From Alphaproteobacteria bacterium (GTDB taxonomy: Bacteria; Pseudomonadota; Alphaproteobacteria; Rhizobiales; Beijerinckiaceae): DNA of 64,000 nucleotides. The stretch's first letter is position 1. Each line of letters begins with the position of its first letter. Position numbers and translations under genes: made by a program. Shown here piece after piece: positions 17,470-26,597 of this stretch. The notes below the pieces were generated by a model. It searched no databases and was not told where the DNA came from. It saw only the letters and a list, made by a program, of their open reading frames with translations. Location: NCBI GenBank assembly GCA_021325385.1, contig JAJPHH010000029.1, positions 26,655-90,654 on the forward strand. Direction: 5' to 3'.

Positions 17470-18207
17470 TTAGCGTTTGCTTCGGCTCCGAACCTGAGCG
17501 AAGGGAAAGACATCTTTGATGCGCTCGTTGAAGAATTGTCCTTTCGATTCTGCCTCGAGCAGCTTCGCGTAGAGTTTGGCGGGAACGGCGAAATAGCGGT
17601 ATGTCTTGCCGCTGGAGAAGGTGATGTCCAATGACATCGAATCGTCGTTGTAATCGACGAAAGTCATCATCGAGGACTCAACGCGCTGCATAGGGCTGCG
17701 CTCCATCAAAACGATATCTCCTCCCTCGGGCCAATCGATCCGGCTTTGGATCGACGGACTGATTGGAAACTCTTCTGGATCGTCGTTCCAAGGATCGAAC
17801 ACGGCAGCGCCGCTTCTGCGTAGGTCTTTTACATTCCGAGAGACCAGGTAGAGGTCCGCCTCTATGGCGGTCGCCGCAAGCAATGTATCTATCACAGACG
17901 GCGGGCGACCTGTATCGCGCTTGATTTGTCCCGAGATAGCTCCCCACCGGCGCACGACGCCGTTGGCGAGCGGCAGGATCCGCCCTCGAAATCTCGCCTC
18001 CAGCGCATCGCGAGTCGCGACATATCGCGAACGATTGCGGTCGTCGTCAGCGAGATTGGCGATGCCTTTGTCGTACTCGGCCAACGTCAGGATGCTCAAA
18101 TACAGCTTGTTTTCATCAACGCCTCCGCCCCAAGACTTGACGCTCGGCGCTCCGTTCGGAGCGATCAGCGAAGCGACGACATTCGTGTCGATCAGCCAAC
18201 CGATCAC
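17470..18207 (-). CDS. Toxin-like fusion: VapC-type PIN nuclease plus C-terminal KTSC domain
   Basis: Residues 1-140 form a complete PIN domain: D7 (LIDTN), E44 (TLAEYDKG), D107 (SVIDTLLAATA) and N125/D128 (SRNVKDL) are the usual metal-binding set, and it ends with VFDPW as in ordinary VapC toxins, which act as RNases on tRNA or rRNA. After a 30-residue linker comes a KTSC domain (about 173-236): SSMMTFVDYND, a beta hairpin with SGKTYRYFAVP (the YxY centre), then LEAESKGQFFNERIKDVF. KTSC is also found at the end of some lysyl-tRNA synthetases and is predicted to bind RNA. The two parts are in one uninterrupted frame. The start overlaps the antitoxin stop by 4 bases. Confidence 0.85.
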   Translation of the reverse strand: MIGWLIDTNVVASLIAPNGAPSVKSWGGGVDENKLYLSILTLAEYDKGIANLADDDRNRSRYVATRDALEARFRGRILPLANGVVRRWGAISGQIKRDTGRPPSVIDTLLAATAIEADLYLVSRNVKDLRRSGAAVFDPWNDDPEEFPISPSIQSRIDWPEGGDIVLMERSPMQRVESSMMTFVDYNDDSMSLDITFSSGKTYRYFAVPAKLYAKLLEAESKGQFFNERIKDVFPFAQVRSRSKR

Positions 18208-18578
18208 AGTTCGACATCTCGCCCGGCGTCGGCGTCGCGAGAAAGGTCGAGCCCTTCCACAAAGAGACTCTCCATGAAAGGCACGAAGGGAAGGCGCGGC
18301 TCTTTCGCGGGAAGTAGTTTTTCTAATTCCGCAACGTCAATCACTGCGACGGAAGGTTCGCCGCGCACCGTGACATATTGAGGCCCTTCGGCCCGAGCGC
18401 GCCTCACGACCTCGCTGAACTTGGCCTTGGCCTCTTCGAGCTTCCAGGTTGGCGCGCCGGGACTGGGCAAGGCTGGCTTGGCCCGGCTGGTCTTCTTTGC
18501 AGGCGCTCGGTGCGATGGGCGGTCGAAGCGAGCCTTCGCTTTCTCGCTCTGGCTTTTGGATTGACTCTTGCCGGTCAT
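18204..18578 (-). CDS. Phd/YefM-type antitoxin with basic N-terminal extension
   Basis: Residues 44-88 match the Phd/YefM fold: [18 protein letters not shown], then a strand pair with [20 protein letters not shown]. Such proteins bind their own promoter as dimers and neutralise the partner toxin with a C-terminal tail, here about residues 90-124 (acidic end [13 protein letters not shown]). The first 43 residues are an added Lys/Ser/Ala/Pro-rich basic extension not needed for the fold. AGGAG precedes the ATG at 18578. The 4-base overlap with the PIN-KTSC gene implies coupled translation. Confidence 0.85.
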   Translation of the reverse strand: MTGKSQSKSQSEKAKARFDRPSHRAPAKKTSRAKPALPSPGAPTWKLEEAKAKFSEVVRRARAEGPQYVTVRGEPSVAVIDVAELEKLLPAKEPRLPFVPFMESLFVEGLDLSRDADAGRDVEL

Positions 18579-18852
18579 CGGATCTCCTGACTATCTGACC
18601 AGATTAGATCGTTCGGCATCGATTTTCCACTACGGTCCTCGTTCAGTCCGGCGAATTCAGCCGGGTAGGTGCGGCTGCGCCCTGTCCTGCGCTAAGAGTT
18701 CGTCCCGCTTGCCTTCCTCCGCCCCCTCCCTTATATCCGCGCGCATCCCACAGGCGGATTTTCGCGCCGGCTGCCCGAAGCCGTCGCTCCGGTGGGAGGC
18801 TCGCCCTCCTTCTCAAATCCGCCGAGGCATAACCGGAAAGGACCTCAAAGGC

Positions 18853-19890
18853 ATGTCTCTGCCTGATTTCTCCATGCGCCAATTGCTCGAAGCGGGCGCG
18901 CATTTCGGCCATCAGTCGCATCGCTGGAATCCGAAAATGGCGCCTTATATTTTCGGCACGCGCAACAACATCCACATTATCGACCTCGCCCAGACCGTGC
19001 CGCTGCTGCACCAGGCTTTGAAGGCGGTGTCGGACACGGTCGCCAAAGGCGGGCGCGTGCTGTTCGTCGGCACCAAGCGCCAGGCCGCCGACGCGATCGC
19101 TGAAGCCGCCAAGCGCTCGGCCCAATATTACATCAACGCCCGCTGGCTCGGCGGCATGCTGACCAATTGGAAGACGATTTCCGGTTCGATCTCGCGGCTG
19201 CGCAAGCTTGACGAGATGCTCGCCGCGGGCGCAGTCGGCCTGACCAAGAAGGAGCGTCTGATGCTGTCGCGCGAGCGCGACAAGCTCGAAAAGGCGCTGG
19301 GCGGCATCAAGGACATGGGCGGCACGCCGGACCTTGTCTTCGTCATCGACACGAACAAGGAGCAATTGGCGATCAAGGAGGCCAACCGGCTCAAAATCCC
19401 GGTCGCCGCCATTGTCGACACGAATTGCGATCCGGACGGCATCGCCTATCCCGTGCCCGGCAATGACGACGCCGGCCGGGCGATCCAGCTCTATTGCGAC
19501 CTCGTCGCGCGGGCGGCGATCGACGGCATTTCGCGCAGTCAGGGCGCGCTCGGCGTCGATCTTGGCGCCGCCGAGACGCCGATCGCCGAGGCTTTGCCGC
19601 AGCCAGGCGCGGCCGCCGAGGCCGAGGAGCAGACCGAGCATTTCGAATTGCTCGCCGCGCCGCGCGGCGCGCCCGACGATCTCGCCAAGCTGACCGGCGT
19701 CGGTCCGCAAATCGTCAAGAAGCTCAACGACGCCGGCGTCTTCCATTATTGGCAGATCGCCGCGCTGACTCAGGCCGAGGCGGAAAAGCTCGATGCGGAT
19801 TTGAAGCTCAACGGGCGCATCCTGCGCGATCACTGGATCGACCAGGCCCGCACTCTAGCGGCCGCGCCTCTGGAAGAGGCCGAAGTCTGA
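18853..19890 (+). CDS. rpsB: 30S ribosomal protein S2 with C-terminal extension
   Basis: S2 binds the 30S body late in assembly and helps anchor S1. The core (residues 1-230) is canonical: [54 protein letters not shown] and [20 protein letters not shown]. It is followed by an acidic linker and a helical module (about 275-340) beginning [20 protein letters not shown], a helix-hairpin-helix-like sequence found on S2 and on L21 in many Hyphomicrobiales. The start at 18853 follows AAAGG. The 273-base upstream gap presumably holds its promoter; I could not place it. tsf follows after 97 bases containing GCCCGG-N7-CCGGGC. Confidence 0.97.
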   Translation: MSLPDFSMRQLLEAGAHFGHQSHRWNPKMAPYIFGTRNNIHIIDLAQTVPLLHQALKAVSDTVAKGGRVLFVGTKRQAADAIAEAAKRSAQYYINARWLGGMLTNWKTISGSISRLRKLDEMLAAGAVGLTKKERLMLSRERDKLEKALGGIKDMGGTPDLVFVIDTNKEQLAIKEANRLKIPVAAIVDTNCDPDGIAYPVPGNDDAGRAIQLYCDLVARAAIDGISRSQGALGVDLGAAETPIAEALPQPGAAAEAEEQTEHFELLAAPRGAPDDLAKLTGVGPQIVKKLNDAGVFHYWQIAALTQAEAEKLDADLKLNGRILRDHWIDQARTLAAAPLEEAEV

Positions 19891-19987
19891 TCTTCCGCCC
19901 GCCCGGCGCCGATCCGGGCGTCATATGAACGTCGTCTCAAAGGCGCGATGAAACGCGCCCTCTTTCTCGAAACCGATAGGAACGGCC

Positions 19988-20881
19988 ATGGCCAATATCA
20001 CGGCGGCGCTGGTGAAGGAGCTTCGCGAGCGCACCGGCGCCGGAATGATGGATTGCAAGAACGCATTGACCGAGACGGACGGCGACATCGAAGCCGCGGT
20101 CGATTGGCTGCGCAAGAAGGGCCTCGCCAAGGCGGCCAAGAAGAGCGGCCGCATCGCCGCGGACGGGCTGGTCGGCGTCGTCGTCGAGGCCAATATCGGG
20201 GTTGTGGTCGAAGTCAATTCCGAGACCGATTTCGTCGCGCGCAACGACGACTTCCAGGCTCTTGTGCGCGGCGTTCTCGCCGCGGCGCTCGACCACGGCC
20301 CGAATGTCGACGCCGAGACGCTCAAGCGCGCCCATTTCCCGGGCGGCGGCACGATCGAAGAGGCGATCGCCAACGCGATCGCCACGATCGGCGAGAACAT
20401 CACGCTGCGCCGCGCCGCCGGCCTGCACGTGCCGCATGGCGCGATCGGCCATTACGTGCATGGCGCGGTGGTCGACGGGCTCGGCCGGATCGGCGTGCTC
20501 GTCGCCCTGGAGTCGAAAGGCGCCGCCGACGCGCTCGCGACGCTCGGCCGACAGGTCGCGATGCATGTCGCGGCGGCCAATCCGCTGGCGCTCGATCCGT
20601 CCGGCCTCGATCCGGCGACGCTCGAGCGCGAGAAATCCGTGCTCCGCGAGAAGAACGCCGGCAAGCCGGCCCATGTGCTGGAAAAGATCGTCGAATCGGG
20701 CCTGAAGACCTATTACAAGGAAGTCTGCCTGCTCGACCAGCCTTACGTCCACGACCAGGCCAAGACCGTGGCTCAGGCGGTGAAGGAAGCTGAAAGAAAT
20801 GTCGGCGCGCCGATCGCGATCAAGGGCTTCGTTCGCTACGCGCTCGGCGAAGGCGTTGAAAAACCAGCCGAAGAGGGCTGA
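19988..20881 (+). CDS. tsf: Elongation factor Ts
   Basis: EF-Ts is the nucleotide exchange factor that releases GDP from EF-Tu. Seen: the N-terminal UBA-like domain with [18 protein letters not shown], the core [13 protein letters not shown] motif that contacts EF-Tu, and the C-terminal dimer module region. At 297 residues it is normal length. AGGAAC precedes the ATG. It is the second gene of the rpsB-tsf pair, and a strong hairpin terminator follows its stop. Confidence 0.97.
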   Translation: MANITAALVKELRERTGAGMMDCKNALTETDGDIEAAVDWLRKKGLAKAAKKSGRIAADGLVGVVVEANIGVVVEVNSETDFVARNDDFQALVRGVLAAALDHGPNVDAETLKRAHFPGGGTIEEAIANAIATIGENITLRRAAGLHVPHGAIGHYVHGAVVDGLGRIGVLVALESKGAADALATLGRQVAMHVAAANPLALDPSGLDPATLEREKSVLREKNAGKPAHVLEKIVESGLKTYYKEVCLLDQPYVHDQAKTVAQAVKEAERNVGAPIAIKGFVRYALGEGVEKPAEEG

Positions 20882-20896
20882 GAGCTTATGATTTCG

Positions 20897-20922
20897 AGGG
20901 CGGCTTTCGAGCCGCCCTTTTC
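20897..20922 (+). terminator. Rho-independent terminator after tsf
   Basis: AGGGCGGC-TTTCGA-GCCGCCCT followed by TTTCG, 16 bases after the tsf stop. The 8-bp GC-rich stem and short T-run fit an intrinsic terminator closing the rpsB-tsf transcript and separating it from pyrH. Confidence 0.8.
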
Positions 20923-21017
20923 GTCTGCGCGGACGGTGCGAAAGCGGCGGCAAGCGACTAAGGTTGCGCCGCGGCTGGTTGCGTTGCGCCGAAAACAAAT
21001 CCTTCAGCGAGGCCTCC

Positions 21018-21761
21018 ATGTCCCTTCAGGACCCCGCCCAACCCGAGCCGCTCTTCAAGCGCGTGGTGATCAAGCTCTCGGGCGAAGCCTTGATGGGCCG
21101 CCAGGCGCATGGGCTCGACATGCCGACCTTGAAGCGCATCGCCGGCGATTTGAAAATCACCCGCGACATGGGCGTTCAAGTCGCGGTCGTGATCGGCGGC
21201 GGCAATTTCTTCCGCGGCCTCGCCGGAGCCGACAAGGGCATCGAGCGGGCGCGGGCGGATTCGATCGGCATGCTCGCCACCGTGATGAATGCGCTCGCCA
21301 TGGAGGGCGCTCTGGAGGAGATCGGGCAGCCGGCGCGGGTGCTCTCGGCCGTGGCTATGCCGTCGGTCTGCCAGCCCTATTCGCGCCAGGCCGCGCTCGC
21401 GCACCTCGTCAAGCGAAGGGTCATCCTGCTCGCCGGCGGAACCGGCAATCCGTTCTTCACCACCGACACCGGCGCGGCTCTGCGGGCCGCCGAGCTTTCC
21501 GCCAACGCCGTGATGAAGGCGACGCAAGTCGACGGGATCTATACCGAGGACCCGAAGAAGAACGCCAATGCGCGGCGCTACGAGCGCCTGACCCACGACC
21601 AGGCGATCGAGCAAAATCTCGCCGTGATGGACACCGCCGCGTTCGCTTTGGCGCGCGAGAACCGCATCCCGATTATCGTCTTTTCGGTCAACGAGCCCGG
21701 CGCGATACCGGCGGCTTTGCTCGGGCAGGGCAGGGCGACGTACGTCATGCCGGCGGCGTGA
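21018..21761 (+). CDS. pyrH: UMP kinase
   Basis: PyrH phosphorylates UMP to UDP for pyrimidine nucleotide synthesis; it is a hexameric amino-acid-kinase-fold enzyme. Seen: KRVVIKLSGEALMG at the N-terminus, VVIGGGNFFRG (ATP site), LLAGGTGNPFFTTDTGA (UMP/phosphate contacts) and KATQVDGIYTEDPKK. The start at 21018 follows GAGG; the longer frame to 20964 has no support. In most bacteria frr follows directly; here a 1.3-kb insertion with two minus-strand genes intervenes. Confidence 0.96.
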   Translation: MSLQDPAQPEPLFKRVVIKLSGEALMGRQAHGLDMPTLKRIAGDLKITRDMGVQVAVVIGGGNFFRGLAGADKGIERARADSIGMLATVMNALAMEGALEEIGQPARVLSAVAMPSVCQPYSRQAALAHLVKRRVILLAGGTGNPFFTTDTGAALRAAELSANAVMKATQVDGIYTEDPKKNANARRYERLTHDQAIEQNLAVMDTAAFALARENRIPIIVFSVNEPGAIPAALLGQGRATYVMPAA

Positions 21762-21806
21762 AGCAAGGCTTGATCTTGAAGCCTCGCCGATCCGCGTTCG
21801 GCGGCC

Positions 21807-22448
21807 CTAAAACGCCGCGCTGATTATCTTATCCGTCAGACTCATTGAATAATCCGCATCCTTCCAAACGGATATGACCAAAGACTGGACGTCCGCCGGC
21901 GTCACGAATTTCAGCAGGCGAAGGACGGAGGAGCGCGGCACGGGCGCGAGCCAGGACCCGATGTGGATGTAAGCAGGATGGGTATGGAGCCAGTTTTCTA
22001 TTTTTCGAGCGGTTGTCTCATCCGCGCCGGCGAGCAGCCCGTCGATCACCATTGTCGAGCACTGGCTGTTGAGCAGATGATATTGCGTGTGTTCGGCGTT
22101 TTGATAGGCCTCCGCTTTGTCGCGGGTTAATTGAAAGGGCTTCTTGCGGCTGTGGTCTATGAGTGGACCATGCTGGATGTTGCTCCACCATCGAATGATG
22201 GCGGCCTCGTTCAGCCCTTCGAGAGGCTTTGACGTCCAATGCGGCGGTCCGTCCCAGAGGCGATCGCCGTTGACGAAGTGGATTTTGCCTGGCGAGGAGA
22301 GAGCCGCCCAGGGATTATGGGCCGCGGGCCAAAAACTAACGTAAACGCTTCCGGATTTGCCTTGCACATACATGGCGGCGTGGCCCACGCCGGGCGATCC
22401 GTCCGGCCCCTTGGCCCACATCCTCCAGACGAAAACCGTTACGGCCAT
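21807..22448 (-). CDS. Predicted circularly permuted papain-like (NlpC/P60-superfamily) protein
   Basis: I do not recognise a named family. The 213-residue product has an early GVGHAAMYVQG segment (H23) leading into VYVSFWP, and a later NSQCSTMVIDGLLAG segment (C130) at the start of a helix. His before Cys in this context (GHxxxYV ... NxxCSTxV) is the order of circularly permuted papain-fold enzymes such as LRAT-like acyltransferases and some effector-type amidases. The middle (about 75-125) is helical and Trp-rich. No signal peptide is evident. The start at 22448 lacks a clear ribosome-binding site. Enzymatic activity is inference. Confidence 0.6.
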   Translation of the reverse strand: MAVTVFVWRMWAKGPDGSPGVGHAAMYVQGKSGSVYVSFWPAAHNPWAALSSPGKIHFVNGDRLWDGPPHWTSKPLEGLNEAAIIRWWSNIQHGPLIDHSRKKPFQLTRDKAEAYQNAEHTQYHLLNSQCSTMVIDGLLAGADETTARKIENWLHTHPAYIHIGSWLAPVPRSSVLRLLKFVTPADVQSLVISVWKDADYSMSLTDKIISAAF

Positions 22449-22542
22449 GCGCAACTCGTTTGGAGTCGTTCTGCGGCGATCAAAGCAGGTTTGATCCTCG
22501 CCGACAATGCAAGCAGACCGTCGTGACCAGACGGGCGGAGCG

Positions 22543-22908
22543 TCAGGACCTGTTCGCGGCGTTCTGTCCGCCCACGAAATGGCGCGCCCGCCGCGCGATC
22601 TCGAGCCAATTGTCCTTCTCTTCAACCCCTATCGTCGCCCATTCCTTCATGATCCGGCCGCCGCCCGTCGTGAACGGCGCGCCGCGCTTTTCGGCGATCA
22701 GCGCCGCGACTTCCGCTTTCGGCAATTTGACCAGCAGTCGGCCCTTCGAGATCGCCGCGAAGAGCTTGCCTTTAACCAATAGTCCATTGCTCGACAGCAC
22801 ACGGCCGACGCTGACCTCGGCGTCCTTGGCGAAGGCTTGCCGGATCGGGACAAGCAGCGGGTCGAGAGCGCCCTCGGCGTCCGCATTCTGAGCTGATTTT
22901 CGCCCCAT
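22543..22908 (-). CDS. TfoX/Sxy N-terminal-domain protein
   Basis: A 121-residue protein matching the TfoX N-terminal domain: VSVGRVLSSNGLLVKGKLFA, RLLVKLPKAEVAALIAEK, then PFTTGGGRIMKEWATI and a final helix. In gamma-proteobacteria the full TfoX/Sxy activates competence genes; stand-alone N-domains in alphaproteobacteria have no established role. ATG 22908 is preferred because the extra 17 residues of the longer frame are not family-like. It reads toward the papain-like gene with a 94-base gap, so the two may be one transcript. Confidence 0.82.
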   Translation of the reverse strand: MGRKSAQNADAEGALDPLLVPIRQAFAKDAEVSVGRVLSSNGLLVKGKLFAAISKGRLLVKLPKAEVAALIAEKRGAPFTTGGGRIMKEWATIGVEEKDNWLEIARRARHFVGGQNAANRS

Positions 22909-23047
22909 ATGCGTGTTTTCCCGGATTCCAGCGGCCCAAAGCTTTGCTGCGAGCCTCAAAAGCTTATGCTATCAGTCGCGCTTCAGGCGCGACAGGCGCC
23001 CACGAATCGGCCGCAACGTCGCGCGGCCTTGAACGAACAGGTTGATC

Positions 23048-23614
23048 ATGGCTCAGCAGCCGTCCTTGGATATCGCCGAACTCAAACGCCGAATGCAGAC
23101 GGCCATCCAATCGCTGAAGCACGAGCTCGGCGGCCTGCGCACCGGCCGCGCTTCGGCGAGCCTGCTCGAGCCGGTTCACGTCGAGGCCTATGGCCAGAGA
23201 ATGCCGCTCAATCAGGTCGCGACGATCAGCGTGCCGGAGCCGCGCGCCCTCTCGGTTCAGGTCTGGGACAAGAGCATGGTGGCGGCGGTCGACAAGGCGA
23301 TCCGCGACGCCAATCTCGGCCTGAGCCCGACCGTCGAGGGGCAAGTTCTGCGCATTCGTATCCCGGAGCTCAACGAGCAACGCCGCAAGGAGATGGTCAA
23401 GGTCGCGCATAAATACGCCGAAGAGGCGCGCGTTGCGGTTCGTCATGTGCGGCGCGACGGCATCGACATCCTCAAACGGCAATTGAAGGACCACGCGATC
23501 AGCGAGGACGACGAGAAGCGCCACGAAGCCGAGGTGCAGAAGGCGACCGACCAAGCGATACACGAAATCGATCAGGCCCTCGCCGGTAAGGAAAAGGAGA
23601 TCATGCAAGTCTAG
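23048..23614 (+). CDS. frr: Ribosome recycling factor
   Basis: RRF splits the post-termination ribosome together with EF-G. Seen: an N-terminal long helix with [20 protein letters not shown], the central domain ([20 protein letters not shown]), and the closing helix with [15 protein letters not shown]. At 188 residues it is of normal length. ATG 23048 is preferred to a TTG two codons upstream. uppS follows 26 bases later, starting the isoprenoid-lipid run of the cluster. Confidence 0.97.
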   Translation: MAQQPSLDIAELKRRMQTAIQSLKHELGGLRTGRASASLLEPVHVEAYGQRMPLNQVATISVPEPRALSVQVWDKSMVAAVDKAIRDANLGLSPTVEGQVLRIRIPELNEQRRKEMVKVAHKYAEEARVAVRHVRRDGIDILKRQLKDHAISEDDEKRHEAEVQKATDQAIHEIDQALAGKEKEIMQV

Positions 23615-23640
23615 ACTCCGACCGTCCCGCCCGAGCCAAC

Positions 23641-24411
23641 ATGATGAAGCCGCCGATCGATCATGACCTTGATCCGCCGGGGACCTCGGCGCCGGTCCAT
23701 GTCGGCATCATCATGGACGGCAACGGACGCTGGGCCAAGGCGCGTGGGCTGCCGCGCTACGAGGGCCAACGCCGCGGCGTCGAAGCGGTCCGCCGCGCGG
23801 TGCGCTCGGCGGGCGAACTGGGCCTGCGCTATCTGACGATCTACAGCTTCTCCTCCGAGAATTGGAGCCGGCCCGCCGAGGAAATCTCCGATCTCATGGG
23901 GCTCCTCAAGCGGTTCATCCGCAACGATCTCGCCGAACTGCACCAGAGCAACGTGCGCGTCAAAGTGATCGGCGCGCGCGCCAATTTGGCCTCGGACGTC
24001 GCAGCGCTGCTCGGCGAAGCCGAGGAGCTGACGCGCGGCAACGACGGACTGACGCTGGTCGTCGCCTTCAATTACGGCGCCCGCCAGGAGATGGTCGAGG
24101 CGGCGCGCCGGCTTGCGGCGGACGCGCTGGCCGGCAAGATCGACGCGGCGTCGATCGACGAAGCCGCATTCGGCGCCCGGCTCGATACGGCCGGCATTCC
24201 CGATCCTGACCTCGTCATCCGCACGTCCGGCGAGCAGCGCCTGTCGAATTTCCTGCTCTGGCAGGCGGCCTATGCCGAGCTCGTGTTCCTGCCCATTCAT
24301 TGGCCCGATTTCGATCACGCGGCCTTTGTCTCCGCGCTGGCGCAATATGCGGCGCGCGAGCGCCGCTTTGGCGGCGTTGCGCCCGAGAAAATCGCCCAAT
24401 CCGCTTCGTGA
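23641..24411 (+). CDS. uppS: Isoprenyl transferase (undecaprenyl diphosphate synthase)
   Basis: UppS condenses isopentenyl diphosphate onto farnesyl diphosphate to make the C55 carrier lipid for peptidoglycan and other envelope polymers. Seen: [19 protein letters not shown] (catalytic Asp and phosphate-binding region), [18 protein letters not shown], and the C-terminal [19 protein letters not shown] block. Two ATGs sit in tandem at 23641 and 23644. The stop is 7 bases from the cdsA start, so translation is probably coupled. Confidence 0.96.
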   Translation: MMKPPIDHDLDPPGTSAPVHVGIIMDGNGRWAKARGLPRYEGQRRGVEAVRRAVRSAGELGLRYLTIYSFSSENWSRPAEEISDLMGLLKRFIRNDLAELHQSNVRVKVIGARANLASDVAALLGEAEELTRGNDGLTLVVAFNYGARQEMVEAARRLAADALAGKIDAASIDEAAFGARLDTAGIPDPDLVIRTSGEQRLSNFLLWQAAYAELVFLPIHWPDFDHAAFVSALAQYAARERRFGGVAPEKIAQSAS

Positions 24412-24418
24412 GCGCTTG

Positions 24419-25282
24419 ATGGCTGTTGAACGACAGCGCGCGGGCGACGGCGAGGGGAGCCCCGCCCAGCCGGCGCGGCGAAGCTCGGAATTGCCGGCCC
24501 GCGTGGCCGCCGGCTTGGTCATGATGGCGCTGGCGCTCGGCGCGGTCTGGGCCGGAACGGTCTGGTTTGCTCTGTTTTGGCTGATTGCGCTGGCGGCGGT
24601 GAATTGGGAATGGCAAGGCCTCGTCGGCGGCGAGGGTCAGGCTGCGCGGGTCGGGGTCGGGGGGGGTGCGCTCGTAATCGCCGCCGTGCTGGCGACGAGC
24701 GGCGAAACGCAATGGGCGATCCTCGCCGCCTTGCTCGGCGCGGCGCTCGTCGCCTTCGTTGTTGCGCCGCGCAACCCCTGGCCCGCAGGCGGGATTCTCT
24801 ACGCCGCCGCCCCGCTGATCGCCCTCACCGTCTTGCGGTCGAGCGAGGAGTTCGGCGCGCAGGCGATCTTATGGCTTTTCGCGCTGGTCTGGGGCGTCGA
24901 CGTGATGGCTTATTTCGGCGGGCGATTGATCGGAGGGCCGAAATTGTGGCCGCGCGTCTCGCCGGGTAAAACTTGGTCGGGCTTCGCCGTCGGCGTGGTC
25001 TGCGGCGCGGCCCTCGGCACGCTGCTTGCGCCGGCGGGCGGATCGAAATCGGCCCTCTTCGCCCTCGGCCTGATCGGCGGGGCCGTCGCGCAAGGCGGCG
25101 ACCTTTTCGAATCGGCGGTCAAGCGCCGCTTCGGCGCGAAAGATTCGAGCCATTTGATTCCTGGCCATGGCGGGCTCATGGATAGGCTCGATGGTTTCAT
25201 CGCCGCGGCGACGTTCGCCGCCCTTGTCGGCGCCGCGCGCGGCGGGCTTGCTCACGCGGCCAAGGGTCTCTTGCTATGGTGA
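24419..25282 (+). CDS. cdsA: Phosphatidate cytidylyltransferase
   Basis: CdsA makes CDP-diacylglycerol from phosphatidic acid and CTP, the branch point for phospholipids. It is a multi-pass inner-membrane enzyme; about 7 membrane segments are visible. The signature near the C-terminus is present: KRRFGAKDSSHLIPGHGGLM DRLDG, containing the conserved KDxxxxxPGHGGxxDRxD pattern. The ATG at 24419 follows directly on uppS. The product is 287 residues with a basic 25-residue cytoplasmic start. Confidence 0.95.
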   Translation: MAVERQRAGDGEGSPAQPARRSSELPARVAAGLVMMALALGAVWAGTVWFALFWLIALAAVNWEWQGLVGGEGQAARVGVGGGALVIAAVLATSGETQWAILAALLGAALVAFVVAPRNPWPAGGILYAAAPLIALTVLRSSEEFGAQAILWLFALVWGVDVMAYFGGRLIGGPKLWPRVSPGKTWSGFAVGVVCGAALGTLLAPAGGSKSALFALGLIGGAVAQGGDLFESAVKRRFGAKDSSHLIPGHGGLMDRLDGFIAAATFAALVGAARGGLAHAAKGLLLW

Positions 25283-25286
25283 GTTT

Positions 25287-26513
25287 GTGAAGCGCTCCAT
25301 TGAGCAATCCGCCGCGGCCGGCAATGGCGCGGCCGTCTTTTCCGGGCCGCCGCGGCGCCTCGTCATTCTCGGCGCGACTGGCTCGATCGGCCGGTCCTGC
25401 GCCGACGTCATTCTCAACGCGCCCGGCCGCTTCGAAATCGAGGCGTTGGTCGGCGGCCGCGACGGCGCTAGCCTCGCCAAGACCGCTATCGCGCTTCGCG
25501 CGCGTTTCGCCGCGGTCGCCGATCCAACCGCTTATGGCGAGCTCAAGGCGGGCGTCGCCGGTCACGGCGTCGAGGTCGGGGCCGGGCCCGAGGCGGTGAC
25601 GGAAGCGGCCTTGCGCGAGGCCGATCTCGTCGTCGCCGCGATTGCGGGCACGGTCGGCCTCGCCCCGACTTATGCCGCGATCGCCGCGGGCCGCACGGTG
25701 GCGCTCGCCAACAAGGAGCCGCTGGTCTGCGCCGGCGCGGCCGTGACGAGCGCGGCGCGCGCCTCGGGCGCCAAGCTGCTGCCGCTCGATTCAGAGCACA
25801 ACGCGATTTTCCAGGCGCTCGGCGGCCGCAACGCAGCCGACGCCGTGCGCATGACCCTGACCGCCTCGGGCGGGCCGTTTCGCGACTGGAGCCTGGAGCG
25901 CATCAATGCGGCGACCAAGGCGGAGGCGCTCGCTCACCCCAATTGGTCGATGGGGCCGAAAATCACCATCGATTCGGCGACGCTGATGAACAAGGGGCTC
26001 GAGCTCATCGAGGCCCATCACCTGTTTTCGGTCCCGCCCGAGCGGCTCGACGTCGTCGTTCACCCGCAATCCGTGGTCCACGGCCTCGTCTCTTTCGCCG
26101 ATGGTTCGGTGATCGCGGGCCTCGCTATGCCCGATATGAAGACGCCGATCGCCCATTGCCTGGCCTATCCCGATCGCATCGCCTCGGGCGCAAGCGCGCT
26201 CGATCTTGCCGCTGTCGGCCAGCTCACCTTTCAGCGCCCCGATCTCGACCGCTTCCCGGCGCTCCGCCTCGCCATGGCGGCGCTTCGCGACGGCGGCGGC
26301 GCGCCGACCGCGTTGAACGGCGCTAACGAGGTCGCCGTCGCCGCCTTTCTCGCCGATCGCATCGGCTTCCGCGACATCGCGCCGCTCGTCGAAACAGTGA
26401 TCATGCAATTGGCGCGCGCCGACGAGCTGGCGACCCCGACCTCCGTCGAGGACGCCTTGGCGATTCACCATAGTGCGAGAGATAGAGCCGAAGCTCTCTT
26501 GGCCAAAAATTAA
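25287..26513 (+). CDS. dxr: 1-deoxy-D-xylulose 5-phosphate reductoisomerase
   Basis: Dxr commits carbon to the MEP isoprenoid pathway, converting DXP to MEP with NADPH; the product feeds UppS in the same cluster. Seen: the NADPH loop LVILGATGSIGRS (about 30-42), ANKEPLVCAGAAV, the metal and substrate region PLDSEHNAIFQAL, the flexible loop SGGPFRDW and VVHPQSVVHGLVSF. A GTG at 25287, 4 bases after the cdsA stop and preceded by GGTGAG, is the best start; the protein is then 408 residues. Longer frames overlap cdsA. Confidence 0.95.
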   Translation: MKRSIEQSAAAGNGAAVFSGPPRRLVILGATGSIGRSCADVILNAPGRFEIEALVGGRDGASLAKTAIALRARFAAVADPTAYGELKAGVAGHGVEVGAGPEAVTEAALREADLVVAAIAGTVGLAPTYAAIAAGRTVALANKEPLVCAGAAVTSAARASGAKLLPLDSEHNAIFQALGGRNAADAVRMTLTASGGPFRDWSLERINAATKAEALAHPNWSMGPKITIDSATLMNKGLELIEAHHLFSVPPERLDVVVHPQSVVHGLVSFADGSVIAGLAMPDMKTPIAHCLAYPDRIASGASALDLAAVGQLTFQRPDLDRFPALRLAMAALRDGGGAPTALNGANEVAVAAFLADRIGFRDIAPLVETVIMQLARADELATPTSVEDALAIHHSARDRAEALLAKN

Positions 26514-26597
26514 ACCTGCGGCATTGTTGGTAACGAATTGGTAACCAATATGTCGGGAAGCGGACTTTGTCCGCCGCCGCCACGCCGCGGGGATGTG

